Origin: Hexactinellida sp. DTS-2022
Taxonomy: Eukaryota > Porifera > Hexactinellida
DNA: 64,000 nt
Assembly (NCBI GenBank): GCA_028753945.1
Contig: JAPNXP010000002.1
Coordinates: 2,604,001 to 2,668,000, forward strand
Reading direction: 5' to 3'
In this document: in pieces, positions 53,040 through 63,389 of the stretch
How the letters are laid out: every line of letters starts with the position of its first letter
Position numbering within the stretch: position 1 is the first letter of the stretch
Translations under genes and position numbers: made by a program
The notes under the pieces: generated by a model
Told to the model about the DNA's origin: nothing
The model's database searches: none
What the model saw: only the letters and a program-made list of their open reading frames with translations

Positions 53040-54293
53040 ACGTCCTTAAAACATTCATAAATTATTTTGGTAGTTTTTGACGGTCATTGCACACAAAAAT
53101 TGTTTTTGTATATTATAGGCTCTTAAATGAATGTAAATTGAGTGAGTGGAGTTTCAGTGGTATTGATAGGACACTTCTAAAGATAAATACATATTATCAT
53201 CCAACCAAACAACTGGAAACATCCTTAAACCATTATTTTATCAATTTGGGAGTTTTTGAAACTCATTGCACTCCAAAATTGGTTTTTCTCGATTTTAGGC
53301 TCTTAAATGAATGTAATTGAGCGAGTAGAGTATACGTGGCATTGTTAGGACACTTCTGAAGATAAATACATTTTATCATCATACGAAACAACTGAAAACG
53401 TCCTTAAACCATTAATTAATCAATTTCGGAATTCTACAACTTTCATTGCTTCACAAAATGGTTGTTCTCGATATTAGGCTCTGAAATGAATGGAAATTGA
53501 CTGAGTGGTGTTTCAGTATCACTGTTAGGACACTTTTGATGATAAATACTTCATATCATCAAAAGAAACAACTGGTAAACGTCCTTAAACCATTAATTTA
53601 TTATTTTGGTAGTTTTTGACAGTCATTGCACAAAAAATTGGTTTTTGTCGATTTTAGGTTCTTTAATGAATGTAAATTGAGTGAGTGGAGTTTCAGTGTA
53701 CTGTTGGTATAATTTGAATGAAAAATACTTTATATCATCACTAGAAACAACAGGAAACGTTGTTAAACCATTATTAATCATTTTGCTAGTTTCTGACATT
53801 CATTGCACAGTAATATTCGTTTTTCTCGATATTTGGCTCTTAAATGAATGTAAATTCAGTGATTGGTGTTTCAGTGGCCCTGTTAGGCCACCTTTGACAA
53901 TATATACTTCTTATCATCAAAAGAAACAACTGGTAACGTCCTTAAACATTCATTTATCATTTTGGTGGTTTTTGATCCTCATTGCACACGAAATTGATTT
54001 TTCTCTATATTAGGCACTTAAATGAAAGATACTTGCGTTAGTGATGTTTCGGTGGCAATGTTTGGACACTTTTGTTGATATTATTTCATATCATCAAAAG
54101 AAGCAACTGGTAAACGTCCATAAACCATGATTTATCATTTTGTTAGTTTCTGACAGTCATTGCGCACAAAAATTGGTTTTTCTCGACATTAGGCTCTGAA
54201 ATGAATGGAAATTGAGTGAGTGGTGTTTCAATGGCACTGTTAGGACACTTTTGTTGATAAATACTTCATATCATCAAAAGAAACAACTTGTAA
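53040..54293 (+). repeat. 7-monomer HOR unit of the older layer
   Basis: A 1254-bp step: the monomer with AATTGTTTTTGTATATTATAGG at 53097 corresponds to AATTGTTTTTGTCTATTATAGG at 54351. The flanks match for about two monomers, with more substitutions than in the young HORs. A related monomer lies near 49877. Confidence 0.6.
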
Positions 54294-54759
54294 ACGTCCT
54301 TAAACCATTCATTAATTATTTTGGGAGTTTTTGACAGTCATTGCACACAAAAATTGTTTTTGTCTATTATAGGCTCTTAAATGAATGTAAATTGAGTGAG
54401 TGGAGTTTCAGTGGCATTGTTAGGACACTTCTGAAGATAAATACATCTTATCATCCGACCAAACAACTGGAAACGTCCTTAAACCATTATTTTATCAATT
54501 TGGGACTTTTTGAAAGTCATTGCACTCGAAAATTGGTTTTTCTCGATATTAGGCTCTGAAATGGATGGAAATTGAGTGAGTGGTGTTTCAGTGGCACTGT
54601 TAGGACACCTTTGATGATAAATACATCATATCAAAAAAAGAAACAACTGGTAACGTCCTTAAACATTCATTGATCATTTTGGTAGTTTTGGTCGTCATTG
54701 CAAACGAAAATTGTTTTTTCTCTATATTAGGCACTTAATGAAAAATAATTGAATTAGTG

Positions 54760-56375
54760 GTGTTTCAGTGGCACTGTTAGGACTCTTTTGGTGCCAATAT
54801 CTCCATATCATCAGAAGAAACAACTGGTAAACGTCCTTAAACCATTCATTAATTATTTAGGTAGTTTTTGACAGTTATTGCACACAAAAATTGGTTTTGT
54901 CTATCTTAGGCTCTTAAATGAATGTAAATTGAGTGAGTGGAGTTTCAGTGGCATTGTTTGGAGACTTCTGAAGATAAATATATCTTATCATCTAAAGAAA
55001 CAACTGGAAACTTCGTTAAACCATTACTTATCATTTTGGTAGTTTCTGACAGTCTTAGCGCACAAAGATTGGTTTTTCTCGATATTAGGCTCTTAAATGA
55101 ATATAAATTCAGTGAGTGGTGTTTCAGTAGCCCTGTTTAGACACCTTTGACGATAAATACTTCTTATCATCAAAAGAAAGAACAGGAATCGTCCAGTACC
55201 AATTAATTTATCAAATTGTGAGTTTTTGACATTCATTGCACTCAAAAATTGGATTTTCTCGATATTAGGCTCTTAAATGTATGTAAATTGAGTGAGTAGA
55301 GTATATGTGGCATTGTTAGGATACTTCTGAAGATTAATACATCTTATCATCCAACGAAACAACTGGAAACGTGCTTAAACCATTAATTGATCAATTTGGG
55401 AGTTTTTGAAAGTCATTGCACTCCAAAATTGGTTTTTCACGATATTAGGCTCTGAAATGAATGGAAATTGACTGAGTGGTGTTTCAGTGGCACTGTTAGG
55501 ACACTTTTGATGTTAAATACTTCATATCATAAAAAGAAACAACTGGTAACGTCCTTATACATTCATTTATCATTTTGGTAGTTTTTGATCGTCATTGCAC
55601 ACGAAATTGATTTTTCTCTATATTAGGCAGTTAAATGAAAGATACTTGAGTTAGTGATGTTTCGGTGGCAATGTTAGGACACTTTTGTTGATAATACTTC
55701 ATATCATCAAAAGAAACAACTGGTAAACGTCCTTAAACCATTATTTATCATTTTGGTAGTTTCTGACAGTCATTGCGCACAAAAATTGGTTTTTTCCGAT
55801 ATTAGTGTCTTAAATGAATGTAAATTCAGTGAGTGGTGTTTCAGTGGCCCTGTTAGAACACCTTTGACGATAAATACTTCTTATCATCAAACGAAACAAC
55901 TGGAATCGTCCTTCACCGATTAATTTATCAATTTGTGAGTTTTTGACAGTCATTGCACTCAAAAATTGGTTTTTCTCGATTTTAGGCTCTTAAATGAATG
56001 TAAATTGAGTGAGTAGAGTATATGTGGCATTGTTAGGATAATTCTGAAGATAAATACATCTTATGATCCTACGAAACAACTGGAAACGTCCTTAAACCAT
56101 TAATTTATCAATTTGGGAGTTTTTGAAAGTCATTGCACTCCAAAATTGGTTTTTCTTGATATTAGGCTTCTTTAATGAATGGAAATTGATTGAGTGGTGT
56201 TTCAGTGGCACTGTTAGGAAACTTTTGATGATTATTACTTCATATCATAAAAAGAAACAACTGGTAACGTCCTTATACATTCATTTATCATTTTGGTAGT
56301 TTTTGATCTTCTTTGCACACGAAAATTGTTTTTTCTCTATATTTGGCACATATATGAAACATCCTTGAGTTAGTG
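54760..56375 (+). repeat. 9-monomer HOR unit of the older layer
   Basis: Offset 1616: TTATTTAGGTAGTTTTTGAC, TTGTCTATCTTAGG, GGCATTGTTTGGAGAC and GTCTTAGCGCAC at 54850-55060 recur at 56468-56680. Both are followed by GAATATAAATTCAG and CAGTAGCCCTGTTTAGAC. Confidence 0.7.
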
Positions 56376-57606
56376 GTGTTTCAGTGGCACTGTTAGGACA
56401 CTTTTGTTGATAAATACTTCATATCATCAAAAGAAACAACTGGTAAACGTCCTTAAACCATTCATTAATTATTTAGGTAGTTTTTGACAGTTATTGCACA
56501 CAAAAATTGGTTTTGTCTATCTTAGGCTCTTAATTGAATGTAAATTGAGTGAGTGGAGTTTCAGTGGCATTGTTTGGAGACTTCTGAAGATAAATACATC
56601 TTATCATCTAAAGAAACAACTGGAAACGTCGTTAAACCATTACTTATCATTTTGGTAGTTTCTGACAGTCTTAGCGCACAAAAATTGGTTTTTCTCGATA
56701 TTAGGCTCTTAAATGAATATAAATTCAGTGAGTGGTGTTTCAGTAGCCCTGTTTAGACACCTTTGACGATAAATACTTCTTATCATCAAAAGAAAGAACT
56801 GTAATCGTCCTTTACCGATTAATTTATCAATTTGTGAGTTTTTGAAAGTCATTGCACTCAAAAATTGGTTTTTCTCGATTTTAGGCTCTTAAATGAATGT
56901 AAATTCAGTGAGTGGTGTTTCAGTGGCCCTGCTAGGATACCTTTGACGATAAATACTTCTTATCATCAAAAGAAACAACTGGAATCGTCCTTTACCGTTT
57001 AATTTATCAATTTGTGAGTTTTTGAAAGTCATTGCACTCAAAAATTGGTTTTTCTCGATATTAGGCTCTGAAATGAATGGAAATTGACTGAGTGGTGTTT
57101 CAGTGGCACTGTTAGGACACTTTTGATGATAAATACTTCATATCATAAAAAGAAACAACTGGTAACATCATTATACATTCATTTAACATTTTTGTAGTTT
57201 TTGATCGTCATTGCACACGAAAATTGTTTTTCTCTATATTTGGCAAATAAATGAAAGATCCTTGAGTTAGTGGTGTTTCAGTGGCACTGTTAGGACACTT
57301 TTGTTGATATATACTTCATATCATCAAAAGAAACAACTGGTAAACGTCCTTAAACCATTAATTTATTATTTTGGTAGTTTTTGACAGTCATTGCACAAAA
57401 AATTGGTTTTTGCTCGATTTTAGGCTCTTAAATGAATGTAAATTGAGTGAGTGGAGTTTCAGTGGCACTGTTAGGACACCTTTGACAATAAATACTAATT
57501 ATCATGAAATGAAACAACTTGAAACTACCTAAAACCACTAATTTAACAATTTAGGAGTCTTTCACTGTCATTGCTTCACTAAATGGTTTTTTGCGATATT
57601 AGTCTC

Positions 57607-57610
57607 TTAA
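57607..57610. other. Left TTAA target-site duplication of E3
   Basis: TTAA within TAGTCTCTTAA, repeated at 60061-60064 before ATGAATG. The paralogue at 63280-63300 reads TAGTCTCTTAAATGAATG without interruption, so this is a clean empty site. Confidence 0.9.
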
Positions 57611-57617
57611 GGATGCT
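57611..57617. repeat. E3 left terminal inverted repeat
   Basis: GGATGCT, the exact reverse complement of 60054-60060. It is short, so alone it would be weak evidence; the flush TTAA copies and the empty site support it. Confidence 0.7.
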
Positions 57618-57815
57618 GAACGCGAGTTAACATTAGCTGTAATGGGCAGTTTCCATAGTTTTGTCCAAACAATGGTAAATCACTATAAACATAATATCCT
57701 TTATCCTAACTAAGATATTTAGCACTTGAGATCATTTTTTGGAATTATGTTTTTGTCAGGGAGGGTGAAAATATTTTTTTTGGCTTCTCATACCCGTAAT
57801 ACTATAGAATCAAAA

Positions 57816-57910
57816 CTTCTCGGCATTATCCAGAGTGTTATATTGTGGCGCAAGTTCTGAAAAGTTTTGTACATATTCCCCACAACTAGGAATGAAAAAA
57901 TGACTAGCTT
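57816..57910. repeat. E3 foldback, left arm
   Basis: The outer end CTTCTCGGCATTA (57816-57828) is the exact complement of 58122-58134. The inner end AAAAATGACTAGCTT (ending 57910) is the exact complement of the bases starting at 58040. Both arms are 95 bases; the middle of the arms is diverged. Confidence 0.75.
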
Positions 57911-58039
57911 TGGTAGTGTAGAGTTCCTACTTTCTATCCTGTGGGTGCTTGACCCTTGTTATCTCAAAAATCGGTCAAAATTTGACAATTTTACACCAAA
58001 TTGGTTCAAAGAACACTTAGTTCTTGTACAATCGCTCCC

Positions 58040-58134
58040 AAGCTAGTCATTTTTATTGACAATAGTGTATACAAGTATATCTGAGTTTTTTTAGTCATTC
58101 CGCTAAATATTTTTTCTCAACTAATGCCGAGAAG
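58040..58134. repeat. E3 foldback, right arm
   Basis: Partner of 57816-57910, with a loop of about 129 bases. The AAGCTAGTCATTTTT and TAATGCCGAGAAG ends pair exactly with the left arm. Confidence 0.75.
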
Positions 58135-58517
58135 GTCGAAAAAATGAGTTTTGAGATACAAGCGTTCAAAGTTCACCAGGTTATTCCCACTAATAATAGA
58201 TACATTTCAATTGGTGTTTCATCCCGGTATGGAAGGAGTATGTAAGCAACTATTCGTACGATAAGCTTTACATGTATTCAGTCATTGTTCGTAACTAAAT
58301 GACTTGATATTTATCCATTTATGCAAGTCCACTTTATTTGGGACACCAGCTGGAAAAGGAATTTGATGTAATTGGCTGTGAGAATTGTTCGAAATTCAAC
58401 AGAAAGTTCATTCCAGCAATGTTTTGAACTACTATGTACATGCACCATGTATATTCGTGGAACCTTTCAATTGAATTGCTTTATATCCGAGAATAATTAA
58501 AAAGATAGTCACCATAG

Positions 58518-58572
58518 AGATTCGAACCCATAACCTCAAGTATACATTCTCAATATGCTTTCCACCGTGCAG
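58518..58572 (-). promoter_or_regulatory. tRNA-like Pol III A/B boxes, copy 1 (SINE-like head)
   Basis: On the minus strand GGTTCGAATCT (58518-58528) matches the B box GGTTCGANNCC at all but the last positions. CTGCACGGTGG (58562-58572) resembles the A box TRGCNNAGTGG (8 of 11). The spacing of 33 bases is that of a tRNA gene. The T-arm pairs only in part, so this is a tRNA-derived SINE-type promoter rather than a working tRNA. Activity is not shown. Confidence 0.6.
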
Positions 58573-58684
58573 TTGATACATATTAGTTATATATGAACTG
58601 ATATTAGTATCAAAATGCACATAAATAACCATCAATGGTGATAAATGTGAGGAATGTTCACATTTTCACCGATGTCATCAAATA

Positions 58685-58692
58685 TGACGTCA
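58685..58692. other. TGACGTCA palindrome, copy 1
   Basis: A perfect 8-bp CRE-type palindrome, preserved in the second direct repeat at 59904-59911. It may be chance in an 8-mer; the only support for function is its survival in both copies. Confidence 0.35.
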
Positions 58693-59431
58693 CTAATAAT
58701 GCACTTTTGAGCAAAAATATTCTAGATTTTTGAAAATTTGCACTTCCAACAGAATTCCAGGTTATTTTTGCATGTTATTTCACAATAATCGACCCTTCAA
58801 TTTTTGAAGTTAAATACCGGATAATTTGGCGTCAAGCAAAAAGCCGCCAAAAGCGTATTAGCCCTATGGGTAGTTTTACGATTATTTTGGATATTGAGCT
58901 GAAATTCTCCATTATTGCCTGTAATAGCCCAACTAAGCATATAATCATGACTTTTGAACTTTTTATGAGCAATTTTCAGAATTCCATCATATTACGTGGC
59001 GGATGGCTTCCTATCTCCGTAATACTAAATATTGTATAGGCGTTGAATATTATCATAAAAACTGTTAGAGCTCAAGTTCTAAAATTTGCTGAGTATATAC
59101 AGCACTACTATAGGAAGAAAATTGACCATTTTCAGACTGATCCGTTCACAAATATTTATTTTGGATATAAATACCCTAAACATGCGGACATTAGTTCGAA
59201 AAGATCGATTTTTAGCCAATTTTTCTTGGACATGTCACGCAATATAAGTTCGTTTTGTTCAATCAAGGTCAAATATATAGTAACCGTTATATACTAATAT
59301 GTGCCAAATTTTTGGCGACTTTTGATATGTATTTTATAAAAAACAATTGGTCAAAGGTCAGAAATCTCTGTTTTGAGTTATTAAGGGTCAAAGTTTTTCC
59401 GAATAAAACACTCTCTAACTAAGATATTACA

Positions 59432-60058
59432 AGGTGTTTCATCCCTGTATGGAACGAGTATGTAAGCTTTTATTCGTACGATAAGCTTTACATGTATTCA
59501 GTCATTGTTCGTAACTAAATGACTTGATATATATCCATTTATGCAAGTCCACTTTATTTTGGGACACCGGCTGGAAAAGGAATTTGATGTAATTGGCTGT
59601 GAGAATTGTTCGAAATTCAACAGAAAGTTCATTCCAGCAATGTTTTGAATACTATGTACATGCACCATGTATATGTGTGGAATCTTTCAATTGAATTGCT
59701 GTATATCCCAGAATAATAAAATGATAGTCACCATAGAGATTCGAACCCATAACCTCAAATATACATTCTCCATATGAATTCCACCGTGCCGTTGATACAT
59801 ATTAGTTATATATGAACTGATATTAGTATCAAAATGCACATAAATAACCATCAATGGTGATAAATGTGAGGAATGTTCACATAATCACCGATGTCATCAA
59901 AAATGACGTCACTAATAATGCACTTTTGAGCAAAAATATTCTAGATTTTTGAAAATTTGCACTTCCAACAGAATTCCGGGTTATTTTTGCATGTTATTTC
60001 ACAATAATCGACACTTAAATTTTTGAAGTTAAATACCGGATAATTTGGCGGCAAGCAT
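59432..60058. repeat. E3 internal direct repeat, copy 2
   Basis: Second copy of 58212-58838. It runs to two bases before the E3 terminus (GGCGGCAAGCA then TCC). The start GGTGTTTCATCCC and interior markers such as TTCGTACGATAAGCTTTAC and GATTCGAACCC are unchanged. Confidence 0.88.
59737..59791 (-). promoter_or_regulatory. tRNA-like Pol III A/B boxes, copy 2
   Basis: Minus strand: GGTTCGAATCT (59737-59747) is unchanged from copy 1. CGGCACGGTGG (59781-59791) fits the A-box consensus slightly better (9 of 11). Spacing is again 33 bases, although the bases between the boxes have changed. Confidence 0.6.
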
Positions 60059-60060
60059 CC
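60054..60060. repeat. E3 right terminal inverted repeat
   Basis: AGCATCC, followed directly by the duplicated TTAA at 60061-60064 and the resumed monomer ATGAATGTTAATTGAG. Confidence 0.7.
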
Positions 60061-63000
60061 TTAAATGAATGTTAATTGAGTAATGGAGTTTTAGTTTCAC
60101 TTTAGTACACTTTTGACTATAAATAATTCTTTTGATTTAAAGAAACAACTGGAAACGTTGTTAAACCATTATTTATCATTTTGGTAGTTTCTGACAGTCA
60201 TTGCACAGTAATATTGGTTTTTCTCGATATTAGGTTTTTAAATGAATGTAAATTCAATGATTGGTGTTTCAGTGGCCCTGTTAGGACACCTTTGACAATA
60301 AAAACATCTTTTCATCAAACGAAACAACTGGAATCGTCCTTTACCGATTAATTCAATTTGTGAGTTTTTGACAGCCATTGCACTCAAAAATTGGTTTTTC
60401 TCGATTTTAGGCCCTTAAATGAATGTAAATTGAGTGAGTAGAGTTTCCGTGGCATTTTTAGGACACTTCTGAAGATAAATACATCTTATGATCCTACGAA
60501 ACAACTGGAAACGTCCTTAAACCATTAATTTATCAATTTGTGAGTTTTTGAAAGTCATTGCACTCCAAAATTGCTTTTTCTCGATATTAGGCTCTGAAAT
60601 GAATGGAAATTGACTGAGTGGTGTTTCAGTGGCACTGTTAGGAAACTTTTGATGATAATTACTTCATATCATAAAAAGAAACAACTGGTAACGTCCTTAT
60701 ACATTCATTTATCATTTTGGTAGTTTTTGATCGTCATTGCACACGAAATTGATTTTTCTCTATAATAGGCAGTTAAATGAAAGAAACTTGAGTTAGTGAT
60801 GTTTCGGTGGCAATGTTAGGAGACTTTTGTGGATAATACTTCATATCATCAAAAGAAACAACTGGTAAACGTCCTTAAACCATTATTTATCATTTTGGTA
60901 GTTTCTGACAGTCATTGCGCACAAAAATTGGTTTTTTTCGATATTAGTGTCTTAAATGATTGTAAATTCAGTGAGTGGTGTTTCAGTGGCCCTGTTAGAA
61001 CACCTTTGACGATAAATACTTCTTATCATCAAACGAAACAACTGGAATCGTCCTTTACCGATTAATTTATCAATTTGTGAGTTTTTGACAGTCATTGCAC
61101 TCAAAAATTGGTTTTTCTCGATTTTAGGCTCTTAAATGAATGTAAATTGAGTGAGTAGAGTTTCCGTGGCATTTTTAGGACACTTCTGAAGATAAATACA
61201 TCTTATGATCCTACGAAACAACTGGAAACGTCCTTAAACCATTAATTTATCAATTTGTGAGTTTTTGAAAGTCATTGCACTCCAAAATTGCTTTTTCTCG
61301 ATATTAGGCTCTGAAATGAATGGAAATTCCTGAGTGGTGTTTCAGTGGCACTGTTAGGAAACTTTTGATGATAATTACTTCATATCATAAAAAGAAACAA
61401 CTGGTAACGTCCTTATACATTCATTTATCATTTTGGTAGATTTTGATCGTCATTGCACACGAAATTGATTTTTCTCTATATTAGGCAGTTAAATGAAAGA
61501 TACTTGAGTTAGTGATGTTTTGGTGGCAATGTTTGGACACTTTTGTTGATAATACTTCATATCATCAAAAGAAACAACTGGTAAACGTCCTTAAACCATT
61601 ATTTATCATTTTGGTAGTTTCTGACAGTCATTGCGCACAAAAATTGGTTTTTTTCGATATTAGTGTCTTAAATGATTGTAAATTCAGTGAGTGGTGTTTC
61701 AGTGGCCCTGTTAGAACACCTTTGACGATAAATACTTCTTATCATCAAAAGAAAGAACTGGAATCGTCCTTTACCGATTAATTTATCAATTTGTGAGTTT
61801 TTGAAAGTCATTGCACTCAAAAATTGGTTTTTCTCGATTTTAGGCTCTTAAATGAAAGGAAATTGAGTGAGTGGTGTTTCAGTGGCACTGTTAGGACACT
61901 TTTGACGATAAATACTTCTTTTCATCAAAAGAAACAACTGGAATCGTCCAGTACCAATTAATTTATCAATTTGTGAGTTTTTGACAGTCATTGCACTCAA
62001 AAATTGGATTTTCTCGATATTAGGCTCTTAAATGTATGTAAATTGAGTGAGTGGTGTTTCAGTGGCCCTGTTAGGACACCTTTGACGATAAAAACTTCTT
62101 ATCATTAAAAGAAACAACTTGAATCGTCCTTTACCGATTAATTTAGCAATTTGTGAGTTTTTGACAGTCATTGCACACCAAATTGATTTTTCTCTATATT
62201 AGGCAGTTAAATGAAAGATACTTGAGTTAGTGATGTTTCGGTGGCAATGTTTGGACACTTTTGTTGATAATACTTCATATCATCAAAAGAAACAACTGGT
62301 AAACGTCCTTAAACCATTATTTATCATTTTGGTAGTTTCTGACAGTCATTGCGCACAAAAATTGGTTTTTTTCGATATTAGTGTCTTAAATGAATGTAAA
62401 TTCAGTGAGTGGTGTTTCAGTGGCCCTGTTAGAACACCTTTGACGATAAATACTTCTTATCATCAAACGAAACAACTGGAATCGTCCTTTACCGATTAAT
62501 TTATCAATTTGTGAGTTTTTGACAGTCATTGCACTCAAAAATTGGTTTTTCTCGATTTTAGGCTCTTAAATGAATGTAAATTGAGTGAGTAGAGTTTCCG
62601 TGGCATTTTTAGGACACTTTTAAAGATAAATACATCTTATGATCCTACGAAACAACTGGAAACGTCCTTAAACCATTAATTTATCAATTTGGGAGTTTTT
62701 GAAAGTCATTGCACTCCAAAATTGGTTTTTCTCGATATTAGGCTTCTTTAATGATTGGAAATTGACTGAGTGGCGTTTCAGTGGCACTGTTAGGAAACTT
62801 TTGATGATAAATACTTCATATCATAAAAATAAACAATTGGTAACGTCCTTATACATTCATTTATCATTTTGGTAGTTTTTGATCTTCATTGCACACGAAA
62901 ATTGTTTTTTCTCTATATTTGGCACATAAATGAAAGATCCTTGAGTTAGTGGTGTTTCAGTGGCACTGTTAGGACACTTTTGTTGATAAATACTTCATAT

Positions 63001-63389
63001 CATCAAAAGAAACAACTGGTAAACGTCCGTAAACCATTAATTTATTATTTTGGTAGTTTTTGACAGTCATTGCACATAAATTTCGTTTTTGCTCGATTTT
63101 AGGCTCTTCAATGATTGTAAATTGAGTGAGTGGAGTTTCAGTGGCACTGTTAGGACACCTTTGACAATAAATACTAATTATCATGAAATGAAACAACTTG
63201 AAACTACCTAAAACCACTAATTTAACAATTTAGGAGTCTTTCACTGTCATTGCTTCACTAAATGGTTTTTCGCGATATTAGTCTCTTAAATGAATGCTAA
63301 TTGAGTAATGGAGTTTTAGTGGCACTTTAGAAATCTTTTGACTATAAAAAATTCTTTTGATCAAAAGAAACAACTGGAAACGTCCTTAA
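60061..63389 (+). repeat. Right-most satellite block, 4-monomer HOR
   Basis: About 18 monomers in the older style and the same orientation. A 4-monomer period is visible: GGCAGTTAAATGAAAG starts at about 60769, 61485 and 62203 (steps of 716 and 718). Each is followed by the GATGTTT(C/T)GGTGGCAATG monomer and the GTGTCTTAAATG(A/T)(A/T)TG monomer. The middle unit carries two different monomers in its second half. The end (about 62760-63389) parallels the satellite around the E3 insertion (57060-57610 plus 60061 onward). The block ends at TTAA 63386-63389. No gene seen. Confidence 0.92.

Larger units (their letters stand above)
48578..57610 (+). repeat. Older, diverged satellite layer
   Basis: About 50 monomers of the same family and orientation, but more heterogeneous than the array left of E1. 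GTAAATTGAGTGAGTGG, GGAAATTGACTGAGTGG and GAAAGATACTTGAGTTAG classes dominate, and TTCTCGATATTAGG replaces TTCTCGTTATTAGG. Dyad variants such as GAAGATAAATACATCTTATC are frequent. HORs are weaker: 7 monomers (about 53040 and 54295, offset 1254) and 9 monomers (about 54760 and 56375, offset 1616). No gene is present. Confidence 0.95.
58212..58838. repeat. E3 internal direct repeat, copy 1
   Basis: Starts GGTGTTTCATCCC, ends GGCGTCAAGCA, and recurs at 59432-60058 with few substitutions and small indels (roughly 95% identity by eye). Copy 2 abuts the right terminus of E3; copy 1 lies 1.2 kb inside. The duplication is therefore internal to the element. It starts with TG and ends with CA like a long terminal repeat, but I reject that reading (see rejected items). 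Confidence 0.88.
57611..60060. mobile_element. E3: TTAA-flanked composite element
   Basis: A 2450-bp insertion flanked by TTAA. The terminal inverted repeat is short: GGATGCT on the left and AGCATCC on the right, with CGC a few bases further in on both. Inside, in order: a 95-bp foldback (57816-58134), a 627-bp sequence that occurs twice as a direct repeat (58212-58838 and 59432-60058), and about 590 bases between the copies. Each direct repeat holds tRNA-like A- and B-box motifs on the minus strand and a TGACGTCA palindrome. No transposase-like frame exists; the 84-codon frame at 59043-59297 and a 67-codon minus-strand frame at 58432-58635 match nothing I recognise. It is probably non-autonomous and carries a SINE-like unit. 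Confidence 0.82.

Noticed and set aside
58500..58590. Functional tRNA gene on the minus strand
   Set aside because: Only the A/B boxes and part of the T-stem fit. The acceptor and anticodon stems do not pair, so a tRNA-derived relic is the better call.
59043..59297. 84-codon frame between the E3 direct repeats
   Set aside because: No known domain, no supporting signals, and the sequence between the repeats is otherwise non-coding in character. I cannot exclude a small protein but have nothing to support one.
58212..60058. LTR-retrotransposon (TRIM-like) reading of the two E3 direct repeats, which start TG and end CA
   Set aside because: No matching short target duplication outside the copies, no primer-binding site after copy 1, and no polypurine tract before copy 2. 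The second copy ends within the TIR/TTAA boundary of E3. An internal duplication explains the data better.
1..63389. CENP-B box, telomeric repeats, rDNA or histone repeat
   Set aside because: None of the corresponding motifs was seen in any monomer class or insertion.
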